A stretch of DNA of 64,000 bases from contig NW_023501039.1 in NCBI RefSeq assembly GCF_014066305.1, positions 1,426,001 to 1,490,000 of the forward strand, given 5' to 3'. Source of the stretch: Letharia columbiana (Eukaryota; Ascomycota; Lecanoromycetes; Lecanorales; Parmeliaceae). The notes beneath the pieces are model-generated. The model had not been told where the DNA came from. It was given only the letters and a program-made list of their open reading frames with translations, and did not search any database. The position numbers and the translations under genes were made by a program. Positions 53,285-64,000 of this stretch are shown here, piece by piece (positions within the stretch are counted from its first letter, which is position 1; every line of letters starts with the position of its first letter).

Positions 53285-54272
53285 GTGTTTTACAAGTAGC
53301 ATTTGCAGTGGGGATTGAGATTTTAGGGCATTTGGCTGGCGTTGTGCATGTTGGGTTGCTTTGCATGCTTGTTAGCGTTATCAAAGGTAGATAATAGATT
53401 CGCCGATGAGCTACGAGGCGCCACTCGGCCAAATTTTGGTGTCGAGAGATGCAGCGATGCAATTGTACTTAGATCAAAAATAGAAGTTAGTAAACATGAA
53501 TCAAAATCTGTGCGAAAAGTGCAGGGCCTTGGATTGAATCAAGCATCAGAGTAATCTCAGCCTTCACCTTGGTACTCAAGCTGACTGAAGGACGCTCTCA
53601 AGCATCACACTCGTGACACAACCAATACCTGACCAGCTGCATTCTCCGGTACTTCAAACCGTTCTTATACCCTCCTATACCATATCTTTTTGCAGCAGCT
53701 TCAACTAGAGTCACAGCTTTTTCTCATCACTCGTTGCAATTTTTTTGGGATAGGTAAGCCTTGAAATGGCCGTTGGAGTGATACTTCCTTGAATCGAATC
53801 AGTCAATGCGGTTCCCCCCAGATTGCGGAGACATGGTGCTGGTTGAATATTTGATGATGTGTGCACCTTCCATCACTTCCCAATGCACCTTCAAACCTAT
53901 CATACCCTTTTATTTTGGGACTTCAATCCACGTTCTTAAATCAACAAGAAGTCCTCCACCACAGACCCGAGTCCTCTTCCACCAAACGATTCATAAATAC
54001 CATCATACATTGTTCTCTACATACTTCAGTACACTCATGCTCTGCTCCTCGACTTTCTGCTATTCCTTTCCCCGTCTTATGGTGCCGATGAATCATCAAT
54101 CAAGCAGCCATATGCTATATCATGGAGTGCTGGGCTCACTACACTCGTAAATGCAGGTCTCGGAGTCAAGCCATTACTAAGGAGAGAGACTTGTGTTTGC
54201 ACTACAAGGATAGGACCTTGTCACTGTCTATGCACAGCACCACAAACAGCATGATTCGGCGAGTATTTCCAA
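53285..54272. other. Intergenic upstream of the amine oxidase
   Basis: About 990 bases. Plus-strand open frames near 53806-54150 have low-complexity Ser/Thr/His composition and no similarity. This is probably promoter and 5' UTR. Confidence 0.4.
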
Positions 54273-56325
54273 ATGGCCGAATTCCACACGGTACGCACAG
54301 TTCAGAAACACTCTTCCCCATTTTGTACCAAATCTTGGGCGGCAAGACATGTCTTTGGAGCAAAGCCCTCTCCTACTCCTGAGATCGATGTCATTAACCC
54401 ATGTTCCATGCCTTGATTACGCAATGCTGACTCGGATTTGTGGGTAGTCTGCGTTGTCGGCGCTGGAATCTCGGGACTGAGGTGTGCCGAGGTGCTGGCT
54501 CAGCAGGGTCTGAAGGTGACGATACTCGAGGGGCGTGACCGCATAGGAGGGCGTGTGAGTTGGTCTCGATGGATCAAGACTGAGCGTAGCTGACAAAGAT
54601 CAGGTCCACCAGTTCAGTCAACAGGGTCATCTGATTGACTTGTACATCTGCCTCCTCGTGGGATATTTGTACCATTATCACTAACATCAACCAGAGGGCC
54701 AAATTGGATTCATGTAAAACATTGAGAATGACAACAAAAATTTACTCTCAATAAGCTGATTGGTTCTATGAAGGGCACTGACCACAACCCGATTTTGGAC
54801 CTCGCGGAAAGGACTCATGACACAACCTTCTCACCTCCTGAAGATGCCAAACCCTCTCTGTACGACGAATTAGGTCATCTTGTCGAGGGCCAAACGGCAA
54901 AGAAGCATTCCGAGCTTGTCTGGGAAATCATTTCCAATGCCTTCAGGTATAGCAGGGAGAACGGCCCTTCGATACCACCGCAAAGCTCCCTTATGGACTT
55001 CTTTAGGAGCGAAGTGAAGGGGAAGGGATTGAATGATGTTTCCTCCAAGCTAATCCTCCAAATGGCTCGAATGTGGGGAGACTTCGTGGGCGAGCCCATT
55101 GAGAAGCAAAGCCTAAGGTGTAAGTCTAATTTTCGGAGTGTTTTGCCCCCAGCGACTACCGCATTGTGAGTCGTAAGACAACGTTTCGAGAGTACCCGGA
55201 CATACTTCACCCGCTCAAATCTCAACTTCGAGCAGGCATGCTGACTTCGAAATCTTGAAGTCTTTTGGCTGGAAGAATGCATCGAAGGCGGTAAGTGGCC
55301 ACCCTTGTGGCAACTCTTATGGCAGACGATTCCAAATGCACCGCTACTCACATTATCCAGAAAATCTCTTCTTGGCAAGCACCTACAAATCAATCCTCGA
55401 CCTCATCGCCAAAGGCGCATTGGCTAGAGCCGATCTCCAAATCTCCACAAAGGTCACTTCCTTCAAATCGAACATCCAAAGCGGGCAACCGCCCTCGGTC
55501 ACCATTACCACGGCCTCCAACGACACTATGAATTTTGACGAAGTGATCGTGACCTGCCCCTTAGGCTGGCTGAAACGTAACGTTACCTCTTTCTCGCCTA
55601 CGCTTCCCTCTCGGATCACCACAGCCATCGAGCACATTTCCTACGGTCGTCTCGAGAAAGTTTACTTCACCTTTCCCACTGCGTTCTGGCTCTCGTCAAA
55701 TTCCACAGGTACAGTGACCACATTTTTCTCCCAATTTCTTCCTCCCACGTACGCTTCAGACCAAAATCCAGAACGCTGGACCACGGAATGCGTCTCGCTC
55801 GCCTCCCTCCCCGGGTCTTGCGCGCATCCAACACTCCTATTCTACTTCCATGGACCCTGTGCTCAGCACGTCACCTCCCTGATTCAAGGCCTCGATCCAG
55901 CCTCCAAGGAATACTTCTCTCGCCTGGACGCCTTCTTCCACCCATACTATTCGCTCCTACCCGATTATTCCTCGTCGTCTCCCGATTGCAAACCCTCCGG
56001 GATCTTTGTCACGAATTGGCAGAACGACGAATTCGCAGGATTTGGCTCCTATACGACGTTTCAAGCTAGCGATCCAGCAAAGGATGGGGAGGTGCAGCTG
56101 GACAAGGATATCGAGGCGCTGAGGGAGGGTTGCCCGGAGAGAGGTATCTGGTTCGCGGGCGAGCATACGGCCCCATTTGTGGCGTTGGGGACGGTGACGG
56201 GGGCGTATTGGAGCGGTGAGGGTGTTGCCAAGAGGGTAGCGGAGGTTTATGGGTTAAGCGGTGGGGATGAGAGCAAGCAAGGCTCAACAGGTCAGCCTAT
56301 GCGTGATGAATTGAACGAAGCATAG
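54273..56325 (+). CDS. FAD-dependent amine oxidase (polyamine oxidase / LSD1-type fold)
   Basis: Seven exons: 54273-54402, 54448-54554, 54604-54641, 54695-54713 (19 nt), 54774-55119, 55261-55290 (30 nt) and 55361-56325. All are in phase and give 544 aa. After a short N-terminal extension come the dinucleotide-binding motif [13 protein letters not shown], the RDRIGGR flavin motif, the substrate-side block LGPNWIHGTDHNP, and [18 protein letters not shown]. The C-terminal FAD-contacting motif is [20 protein letters not shown]. The family oxidises polyamines or related amines, giving aldehyde and hydrogen peroxide. There is no signal peptide or obvious peroxisomal C-terminus (ends ELNEA), so it is probably cytosolic or nuclear. 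The first donor (GTTCCA) is the weakest junction. Only the last exon shows up as a long single frame. Confidence 0.85.
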
Positions 56326-56636
56326 TCAGACACCAAGGCATTCAGAACCCTCATGTTCGATGATGGAGCACGGAAGGCGTTCAGCGCGAGGAGCGAATGG
56401 ATGGAGTCAAACGTAGACTTTTGTGCGAGCTATCTTGGAGACGTGAGATGAGACGATGATTATAGACACGCATCCGCCAGCGCCCAAACAAAGCCATGTG
56501 CAAGAACAAGATATCATCGTATGCTTCGCTGGTGAAATAAGCCGGTGCCAAGACATAAAGAGACTGCCAACATGTCATATATACGTTTGCTTAAGCACTC
56601 ATTCTGCCATCGCCAATCCGGACTGAAGAACTCTCT
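56326..56636. other. Intergenic between convergent genes
   Basis: About 310 bases, likely two 3' UTRs. I see no coding exon. Confidence 0.45.
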
Positions 56637-58281
56637 TCAACCCCTGACCAATTCACCCAGTCTTTTCTCCAAAATCTGCTTACCCTCGTACGTCTTCCAC
56701 ACCTCATGCGGCGCCGCATTGACCACATCCCAGCTGATCAATTTATCCGTGATCAGTGTCAGATCTCTCTGCTTCCTCTCCCACTCATCGTCTTTTCTCA
56801 CGTTGATACCAGAACTCACCACCACGAGTGGGGTCTTGGGGCTCTGGATGTTTCTTGCCTGGCTCACTTCATTCTTCGTAAGGGAATTGGCAACGAGGTT
56901 CTCCTGTAGCTTCGCCTTGATATACTTCCCGCCTTGGTATGCCGAACGACCGTAAACCCGATCTTCTGGCTTGCGACCCTTGGCGATGGCACCAAAGAGG
57001 CGATCGTACCCTAGTGGAGAGATGATGCCGCGTGCCCAAAGAACGAAGCCTCGACCCGGCTGACCAATGTTGTGTAGCAGGTCCTCGTGCAGGGCATCAA
57101 TGAGCATGATGCCAGTAACTTGGCGGACGTGACGGCTAGCGAAGATGCGGCTGTAAATGCCTCCTATGCCTGCCGAGACAAGGATCCACGGTGATTGTTC
57201 GCCGGCACGGGCAAGAGCTTCCGAGAGGGCATCCGAGGTCATGCCTGCGGAGTGTGGGGAGGGTGCGTTGTCTGACCAGGCGAGACCTGGGCGGTCGTAG
57301 TAGCAGTAGCGGTAGATGGTGCCATTTTTGTAGGCGTCGTAGACCCAGTCGTCGAACGTGTCCTCCACCGGGTTCTCTCCGGCTTCAAGAAGCACGGTGG
57401 GATTGCGCTTGCCATCGGCGTTGTATGTCACATTGCCAACACAGGCCAGGTGAAGCTGGTACTTGTCCCCGTCGACGAAGTATCGTTTTCCGGGAGGTGC
57501 TAGACCTGCATCGCGGGAGCGTAGGATGAGGGTTGCAGTCAAAAGAATCACAACGACGATCATGACTACCATGATTATAAATTCGGCGAGTACAGCAAGC
57601 CATTCACGAACGGTGCGACGGCTCTCCTTGCGTCCCGTGAGGCGCTCTTCCTCTTCCTTCTTTCCCCATGCTACCACTCGATCTGTGAGGACGTTATAGA
57701 GTGCAATGATAGTAGCCCACACGACCGACGCAATGCCGACCCAACCTTCCTCCGCACGTATACGAGGAACGGCAACAATGATGATCATGTCGATCAGCAG
57801 GAAAGCTGCCACGATAAGACTGCCCACTTGCATGGCTTTGGAAGGCGTAGAGAAGAAGAGTATGGCGACAAGAAGGTTGCCAAGAGTGAGAGTGGTGTAT
57901 GAGAAATCGAAGAAGCCGGAGCCACGAGAATGCATCATCGGCGGGCTGACGAAGATTGAGACCAGAAGTAGCACCCACCAGAGGAAGCTGATGAGAGCGA
58001 AGAGGACGGAAAAGTAGCGGAGAGCTCGGACGCTCCAAAGATTATATGGGGATACCTGATAAGCTGTCAGTACAATGCCTTCCAACCCTTTTCACAAGAC
58101 ATACAGCTGGGTCATCTGGGTCAAGGAATCCATCGTTTCGAGGGGGCAATAAACGAGTCCTCTCATCTGGTTCTCGCCCTCCGGAGCGACGAGTCTGCTG
58201 GTTACTATCGTCACCACTCTGTTCAGCATCATCGCCCTCGTCACGCTCCTCTCCATTCTTGGAACCCCACAGTGAAACCAT
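56637..58281 (-). CDS. Multi-pass membrane protein with degenerate alpha/beta-hydrolase domain
   Basis: Two exons: 58281-58105 and 58055-56637, with donor GTATGT, acceptor TCAG and a phase 0 join. The product is 531 aa. A hydrophilic N-terminus (EPDERTRLLPP) leads into a conserved block, DDPAVSPYNLWSVRALRYFS. About four hydrophobic helices follow, then a cytoplasmic Lys/Glu/Arg loop and a fifth helix (EFIIMVVMIVVVILLTATLI). The C-terminal 300 residues look like an alpha/beta hydrolase (HLACVGNV, YDRPGLAWS). The elbow reads VSAGIGGIYSR, with Gly where the nucleophilic Ser of GxSxG is expected, so the domain is probably inactive. Fungal homologues are often called mitochondrial integral membrane proteins, but the N-terminus is not a presequence, so I would not infer location. 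Confidence 0.8.
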
Positions 58282-58913
58282 GTTCGTCTACGACAAGCAA
58301 TCTTCGTTGCCAGTGTCGAACGAGGCTTGGTTGGAAAGTGGGCAGGAAGTTTGCCTCGGTCGTGTAGAAGCGGCCTGTTACGAGTAGGTCGAGTCAATCA
58401 AGCAGGAAAGATTAAGCTGTAGAATGAAGGACTAGATAACAACTTACCAGGCTTTTTTTTTGTTTGTTTTGTTTTTTGTTTTCTTGTTTTATGTCTGAGA
58501 GGAATGGCTATACAGCAAAATCGGGATATAGACAAGAGATGAGAATGATGGTGGGTTGTGAAAGGGTTAGAGGAGGTACCTAGTGGTAGCAGGCAGAGGA
58601 GTTAGGAGTACTTCTGTAGTTACACGTGAAACAGAGGCGGGGGGATTTCCTTCTTTTTCCTGTGTGTCATGACCTTGTCCGCCCGTCATCATGCAGATCT
58701 CTCTGGGCTTAGGCTTGGCTTGGCGCTTGGCTTGGCTTGGCTTGGCTTCAGGCTTGGCTTCGATCAATCTACGATAACATAACAGATTAAGTGCAATCTC
58801 ACATCTACCAGTACTTCAATACTTCAATGATACTTCATGCACAACACCCTTAGGTCAATGCTCTTCTATTCGTCACGTCTGAACGAAACAATAAATGATA
58901 AGCTACAATTATC
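58282..58913. other. Divergent promoter region with simple repeats
   Basis: About 630 bases between divergent genes. It contains a T-rich tract (58450-58490) and GGCTT pentamer repeats (58705-58761). No coding exon is supported. Confidence 0.5.
58705..58761 (+). repeat. Imperfect GGCTT pentanucleotide tandem repeat
   Basis: The run reads as repeated GGCTT/TTGGC units with a few interruptions, in the promoter region of PPE1. Confidence 0.7.
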
Positions 58914-60453
58914 ATGAGTGACCTCCAACGTTCTTTTGCCAAAGCAAAGCTTGCCGCTTTACCATTCGAACCGCCCTTCCTCCTTTCTCCTGAAGAAGAC
59001 GAAGAGAAGGATCAAGATGATGAATATGGCGATTTGAGACCATCACCAGATGCTGCTCAAGACGATGACTCCTCATCTTCCGCATCCTCGGCTTCATCTA
59101 CGGGTACGATAATACCCTCTCCGAGTAAGAATCTTTTTGCTAGGCCCAAGTAACCCCCCCCCTTTTCTTCCCCATTGGCCATGCAAACTCTGGGCCTGCA
59201 TCACGCTTCCTCTTATCTCATCTGCCCTTCATTCTCTCCGCATGAGACTGTGTAATTTCAGTATAGACAGGAGCACTTTCAATGTCAAAGTCGTTGTCTA
59301 AATACTTTCCTTGATTGCAGGGTTTCCGCTGGTAGAAGGACGCTAGAGCCACTTCCTTGGAATGACTACTTCACTCGAGAGCTCTATTTGAAAGTCTCTC
59401 GTCCCACAGAGAATGTCACATATCATGCATATATAATACCACCCACGGCTAATGGCCCTCTCCTGGTAACCCATCACGGAGCCGGCTCCTCGGGTTTATC
59501 ATTTGCTCTTTTCGCTGTTCAGGTGCGGAAAGTTCTTCCAAACGCTGGGGTACTGTCTCTTGATGCTCGAGGTCATGGGGAGACCGTTATTGAGCAGCTT
59601 GATAGGCCAAGCAACAATACCGATCTCGACCTTAGTCTGGAGACCTTAAGTCAAGACCTGCTGGATGTCATACACGTGACCCAAACGCAGATGGCGTGGC
59701 CGGAATTACCTGGCCTAGTCTTGATCGGCCACAGTCTCGGTGGGGCTGTGGTGACAAATGTAGCCGTGAACGGAGAGCTTGGTAATGCGGTCTTAGGCTA
59801 TGCTGTTCTGGACGTTGTTGAAGGTATGGTTTTCAAAGACGTCGCCTCGATCTTGATAATCATGTCTGACGTTCCCATGGTGCAGGGTCTGCGATCGATG
59901 CACTGCAAAGTATGCAGTCCTATCTGTCCACCAGACCGAAGACTTTCCCCTCCATCACTTCGGCTATCGAATGGCAGTAAGTAGTCTCTAAATTCCATAG
60001 TCGTCTTCTGTCAGCACTGATGTTCTGATCCCAACAAGTACACGCTCTCGCACAATCCGCAACAGTACATCTGCACGCATCTCTGTCCCGTCTCTTCTTC
60101 GTCGTGATCCTTCAAACGCATCTCATCAATGGACCTGGCGAACGGACCTCGCAGCCACCCAGCCCTACTGGGAAGGCTGGTTTGCTGGCCTCAGCCGAAA
60201 GTTCTTGGATGCAAAGGGTGGAAAGCTGCTTCTACTTGCTGGCACTGATAGATTAGACAAGGAATTAATGATTGGACAAATGCAAGGGAAATACCAATTG
60301 CAAGTATTTCCCGAAGCGGGCCATTTCGTTCATGAAGATCAAGCGGAGAAAACCGCAATGATAGTTGCAGATTTCTATCGCAGAAACGATAGAAGTGCGT
60401 TGGTGCTGCCGCCGAAAGTGGGAGCAATGTCGAAACCGAAAACTTTAGCTTGA
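58914..60453 (+). CDS. PPE1: Protein phosphatase methylesterase 1
   Basis: Four exons: 58914-59149, 59321-59823, 59886-59976 and 60039-60453. All are in phase and give 414 aa. PPE1/PME-1 removes the methyl ester from the C-terminal Leu of the PP2A catalytic subunit and so controls holoenzyme assembly. The N-terminus MSDLQRSFAKAKLAALPFEP is family-typical and is followed by an acidic and Ser-rich insert. The hydrolase domain has HHGAGSSGLSF (oxyanion region), DARGHGET, the nucleophile elbow GHSLGG (Ser near 217) and a C-terminal His in FPEAGHFVHED. Length matches fungal orthologues. It is divergent from the membrane protein at 56637-58281 and convergent with DSC4, 82 bp away. Confidence 0.93.
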
Positions 60454-60535
60454 TACTCTAATCCAAATGATATTTACAAGACACCACACGCATTGCTTGT
60501 TGCTAACCATGTAGACAGAATGTACACTAATGAAT

Positions 60536-61576
60536 TCACTGAGCCTGCTGAAGTCTCTCCCCTAGTCGATAGCCCAGTGTTCTTCCTGCAACAGCGGCAA
60601 CAGCTGCAGCACCTGAAGCAGTCGATTCACCAGAAGTATCCGCAGTGAGCCACTGCGAGCGGATAGTATCGATGACACGTACATTTGCGATGACTGCCTG
60701 GCCGGTGATGAAGGGATCCAAAGGGTGTTGATCTCGCGGCTCAGTGCTTTCGTCAGATTCAAGTAATTCATCTCGCTCTCTGTCCTCATCGCCTCCTGTT
60801 CGACCAGACGAAGTATGCCGTATATTTTGGAGCTCAATGCCGTCCTGAACTGTGTCGTCCCGCCTCAGCATTCCTCTTTCCTCCGAATCATGATCCTGTC
60901 TCGCTTCTTCAACCTCTTCTACCAAAACGTCTCCGTTTTCAACCGCAAGTTTCTTCCTCTCAAGTGTAACGGCCAGGATTAGGACCTGCAGAGCTAAAAC
61001 CAATGTATCCAGACCCAATAATTTCCATTTGCTGACCGGACTCTCCTGGCCCACAAAGTCAATCAATAGTCCGCCGAGTAAATAACCCCTCGTGGCTTCC
61101 CCGGCAGCTGGCGGTCTCAACAGGAGATGTAAAATGATGCAGACAATGTTGTTGCCAAAGATCATGCCGATGTAGGGACGGTGTGTGGGCGACGGCGGCG
61201 GAAATATGGAAGGCTTAGGGGTAAAATAGAACCAGTGCGGTAAAGCACGCAAAAGGAATTTGAAGAGCGAGATACTGTGGATCATGTTAGCGCATCCACG
61301 GAGGTCAGATACAGATTGCTCTGAGTATAGGAGGACACACTCCATATAATAGAGGATTGACAGTTGGCAGTAGAAGATGATATCAATGTTCCGGATGAGA
61401 TGATCTAAGAACGCCGCCTTCTGCTCTCGCTGTCTGCGTCGCTTCCGCTGCACGGAGTCGTCATCATTATTTGCAGCCACGGCGGCGGCGGCGGAGGCTA
61501 TCCCATGAGCGTTCGAGGCGTCGTCGTTAAGGTCATGAGGGGCGTGGTCTGAGGCTGAAGGGGAGGCATCATTCAT
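60536..61576 (-). CDS. DSC4: DSC E3 ubiquitin ligase complex subunit 4 (DUF1746)
   Basis: A single exon encodes 346 aa. The conserved N-terminal block (AAFLDHLIRNIDIIFYCQLS, then ILYYMECVLL) followed by hydrophobic segments (SLFKFLLRALPHWFYF, then a GNNIVCIILHLLL stretch and LLGLDTLVLALQVLILAV) matches the DUF1746 family, which includes S. pombe Dsc4. The Dsc complex is a Golgi multi-subunit ligase that activates SREBP-type transcription factors in low oxygen and takes part in Golgi protein quality control. The N-terminus is acidic and Ala-rich with a basic patch (RKRRRQREQK). The C-terminal half is charged and cytosolic. It is divergent from RFC2, with 568 bp between start codons. Confidence 0.82.
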   Translation of the reverse strand: MNDASPSASDHAPHDLNDDASNAHGIASAAAAVAANNDDDSVQRKRRRQREQKAAFLDHLIRNIDIIFYCQLSILYYMECVLLYSEQSVSDLRGCANMIHSISLFKFLLRALPHWFYFTPKPSIFPPPSPTHRPYIGMIFGNNIVCIILHLLLRPPAAGEATRGYLLGGLLIDFVGQESPVSKWKLLGLDTLVLALQVLILAVTLERKKLAVENGDVLVEEVEEARQDHDSEERGMLRRDDTVQDGIELQNIRHTSSGRTGGDEDRERDELLESDESTEPRDQHPLDPFITGQAVIANVRVIDTIRSQWLTADTSGESTASGAAAVAAVAGRTLGYRLGERLQQAQ

Positions 61577-62144
61577 GTCTCATAAGTCAGACATTGGTCC
61601 CGATCTCGAAGCAAGGCTGTGCAACGAGCTTAATCTGTGTAGGCAGCAAAGGCCAATTTCACATGTATTGTACAATGATTATACACAATAAGTAGAGACC
61701 ATTGTGACTTCCTAAAGCTTCCATTCAATGCTGATGGATATGACGCCGCACTACTCGTATTTACCCATAAGTACCAATCTCCCCAGCGCTTCAACGTTCT
61801 ATAATCAGTCTCCGGTCTTCGAGTTCGAAGACAATTTTTTGCGTACGAAGCTGTTAAGGATATGGAACTCAATATCTTAACCAGAAGGGAAGTCTTGCCA
61901 GAATCGTTCATTGAGAAGGTGTCCTCAAGGCAGTCTGGTAATATTGAAACAAACTACTGATAGTTGCACCAATGATTAAATACGACTACTTTAGCCTGTG
62001 GAAAGAGCATAATCATATGCCATTCACTTGGCGCGCTCGCGTTTATCAAAGCGCGTTTTCTCCGCATAGCAATTTATTAATCCGGCATCTCCTCCGCCTT
62101 TGATTACTTCAACAGACAGTCCGCCTTCCTATCTTTAAGGATTT
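61577..62144. promoter_or_regulatory. Divergent promoter region of DSC4 and RFC2
   Basis: 568 bases between divergent start codons. An ACTTGGCGCGCTCGCG stretch near 62028-62043 sits about 100 bp before the RFC2 start and resembles E2F/MBF-like GGCGC or ACGCG motifs, expected for a replication gene; this is inference. I see no coding exon. Confidence 0.4.
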
Positions 62145-63511
62145 ATGGCAAATTTCTTCGACAACAAGGCTCGTGCAGCCGCTGTCGCCGCAACCAATGG
62201 AGCCTCTTCATCCAAATCCGCAGCCCCCAAAGAGTCCCAGAATCTGCAACCTTGGGTGGAGAAGTAGTATGTTGAACGTCTTCCTGAGGTGCTCGCAGAA
62301 TCGTTGCTGATCTCTGACAGCCGTCCAAAGAGTCTGAACGATGTTACAGCCCAGGATCACACAATCACTGTTCTACAACGAACATTACAAGCTTCCAATG
62401 TATGGGATCAAGCAACAGATTTTATTCCGACTGACCAGAGCCGGTAGTTACCCCACATGCTGTTTTATGGCCCTCCAGGAACAGGCAAAACGTCCACAAT
62501 TCTCGCCCTCGCAAAAGAGCTCTACGGCCCCGAAATGTTCAGGACCCGCGTGCTTGAGCTCAATGCCTCCGATGAACGCGGTATCTCAATAGTGCGAGAA
62601 AAGGTTAAAGATTTTGCCAGAATGCAGCTCTCAAACCCACCTCCACATTATAAGGATCGTTACCCGTGTCCGCCGTACAAGATTATCATTCTGGACGAGG
62701 CAGATAGCATGACGCAAGACGCTCAGAGCGCGCTGAGAAGGACAATGGAGACGTACAGTAAGATCACAAGATTCTGTTTGATTTGCAATTACGTCACAAG
62801 AATCATTGATCCGTTGGCAAGTAGATGCAGCAAGTTTCGTTTCAAGATGCTCGATCAAGGAAATGCCAAGAAGAGGCTGGAAGACATTGCTGAAAACGAG
62901 AACGTCAAATTGGAGGATGGCGCTGTCGACAAGCTGATCAAATGCAGCGAGGGAGATCTTAGAAAGGCGATCACTTTCCTCCAGAGTGCAGCAAGATTAG
63001 TGGGCGCTGTGAAGACGTCGCATTCGAGATCGAATGGAAACTCGAAGAAGAGAGTTCTTGAAGATGAAGATGACGAGGATGAGGACGCCATGGAGGTGGA
63101 CGGAGTTGATGAGTCAATGGTCACCATCAAGAATATCGAAGAAATAGCTGGCGTCATTCCGAACGACGTCATTGACGGATTGATTCAAGCCATGCAGCCA
63201 AGGTCGAAGGGAGCCGTGTACGAAGCTGTAGCTAAACAAGTAACGGACTTGGTGGCCGATGGGTGGAGTGCTACGCAAGTCGTAGCGCAGGTACATATAA
63301 ATTCGTCGCTTTCCCCAGTGGAAACGTTGCTAATCTTGAATCCCAGCTCTACCAAAACGTCCTTTATGACGATGCACTGAGCAACAAACAGAAGAATAAG
63401 ATCGTCATGCAATTCTCGGACGTCGATAAGCGCCTCGTCGACGGCGCAGACGAACATTTGACCGTATTAGATCTGGCTTTGCAGGTATCTGGCGTTCTGG
63501 CAGAGACCTGA
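62145..63511 (+). CDS. RFC2: Replication factor C small subunit Rfc2
   Basis: Four exons: 62145-62266, 62321-62399, 62448-63290 and 63347-63511. All are in phase and give 402 aa. RFC is the five-subunit AAA+ clamp loader that opens PCNA at primer-template junctions. After a short Ala/Ser-rich N-terminus comes [20 protein letters not shown]. The AAA+ core then has Walker A GPPGTGKT (75-82), the [19 protein letters not shown] block, Walker B DEAD (150-153), and the SRC arginine-finger motif (192-194) in ASRCSKFRF. The blocks match budding-yeast Rfc2 closely. An acidic low-complexity insert ([15 protein letters not shown]) lies between the core and the C-terminal collar. It is transcribed away from DSC4. 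Confidence 0.95.
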
Positions 63512-64000
63512 GAATTGAATTGCTGAACTAGCTTAAAAACTCCACGACACAAACCATTGCAGCTCTATGATGCTCGATAGGGGCTCGTTTGAGGCTCTAA
63601 CATTTTCGCGGCTCAAAAGAGTAATGCCACCGCCCAACTATGAAAATTTGCGACATGCTTTGTCTGGGAGCGAGTGTGATCCAAGAACTTGCAAAGTAAG
63701 CTGCCGAGTCCTGGGCCACCTCGGCTGTTCACAATGGCAGAAGGAATTTTGTGGGTAAGGAACCCTGCAAGACGCCAACAATATCTTCACCTCGGTTGGG
63801 CCGAAGAATTGGTAGCTCACGAATGATGGCTGTGAGATGTAGCTGTGGGAGAAAATCACGTGGTCGAGGACCATGTTCTCATTCACGAGCATGCGGTATT
63901 CAAATACTCAACGCCTACACTGGTGATTGCACGGACTCGGATTGCAATAAAACCCTTGCCAGAGCTAGATGGCACAAATTCGAAATCATTCTTCCGAGTT
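63512..64000. other. Right-edge sequence, no gene assigned
   Basis: About 490 bases after RFC2. Short open frames on both strands lack natural composition or splice support. A gene could begin or end beyond the window. Confidence 0.35.

Noticed and set aside
53806..54150. 114-codon frame upstream of the amine oxidase
   Set aside because: Ser/Thr/His/Pro low-complexity translation of pyrimidine-rich promoter or UTR sequence.
1..64000. Secondary-metabolite or defence gene cluster, CRISPR array, viral insertion
   Set aside because: No polyketide/peptide synthetase backbone, no spaced direct repeats, no viral or retroelement polymerase motifs; neighbours are mostly unrelated housekeeping genes.

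Overview
This window looks like nuclear DNA of a filamentous ascomycete (Pezizomycotina). Genes are about 1-3 kb and carry short GT-AG introns, mostly 37-110 nt, often with CTRAC-type branch points. Ribosome biogenesis, splicing and replication genes sit among secreted and signalling genes, including an alpha-factor-type pheromone receptor and a fungal cAMP-receptor-like GPCR. A finer placement, perhaps Leotiomycetes or a relative, is inference only. All exon models were built by hand from splice signals, reading phase and protein-family continuity.

Layout. 1-856 (-): 5' part of an unknown Ser/Pro-rich protein that runs off the left edge. 1224-4027 (-): NOP14, with a near-perfect 67-bp inverted repeat in the divergent promoter it shares with an armadillo-like membrane-anchored protein (4409-5883, +). 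5993-8459 (-): ORC3 in nine short exons. 8823-11035 (+): mitochondrial DEAD-box helicase (Mss116 type). 11437-13944 (+): mitochondrial PPR protein. 14061-15123 (+): five-exon gene of unknown function, convergent with a dipeptidyl-peptidase V (15178-17811, -). 18296-18886 (-): small hypothetical. About 19471-20790 (+): wrecked GMC oxidoreductase. 21106-27777 (-): intronless BRR2 helicase. About 28589-29200 (-): wrecked BTB/POZ gene. 30041-31468 (-): endonuclease III (NTG1), divergent from a FAM32A-like gene (31515-32129, +). 32733-34763 (-): Ser-rich coiled-coil protein. 36213-37373 (-): STE2 receptor. 38422-38887: a hAT-like MITE with an 8-bp target-site duplication, about 50 bp before a BRCT-domain gene (38936-41336, +). 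43131-45139 (+): secreted GH49 dextranase. 45353-47254 (-): cAMP-receptor-like GPCR. 49414-51222 (-): REX3. 51824-53284 (+): DUF676 lipase. 54273-56325 (+): seven-exon flavin amine oxidase. 56637-58281 (-): multi-pass membrane protein with a degenerate hydrolase domain. 58914-60453 (+): PPE1. 60536-61576 (-): DSC4. 62145-63511 (+): RFC2.

Most genes are unrelated housekeeping units, often arranged as divergent pairs sharing a short promoter. The replication and repair genes (ORC3, NTG1, the BRCT protein, RFC2) and the RNA genes (NOP14, BRR2, REX3, Mss116) do not form an operon-like unit. I see no secondary-metabolite backbone, CRISPR array, rRNA or intact tRNA. The less ordinary parts are the MITE and other inverted repeats, the two gene relics flanking BRR2, the GC-skewed dextranase, and two multi-exon genes (14061-15123 and the left-edge gene) that single-frame ORF scanning would miss.
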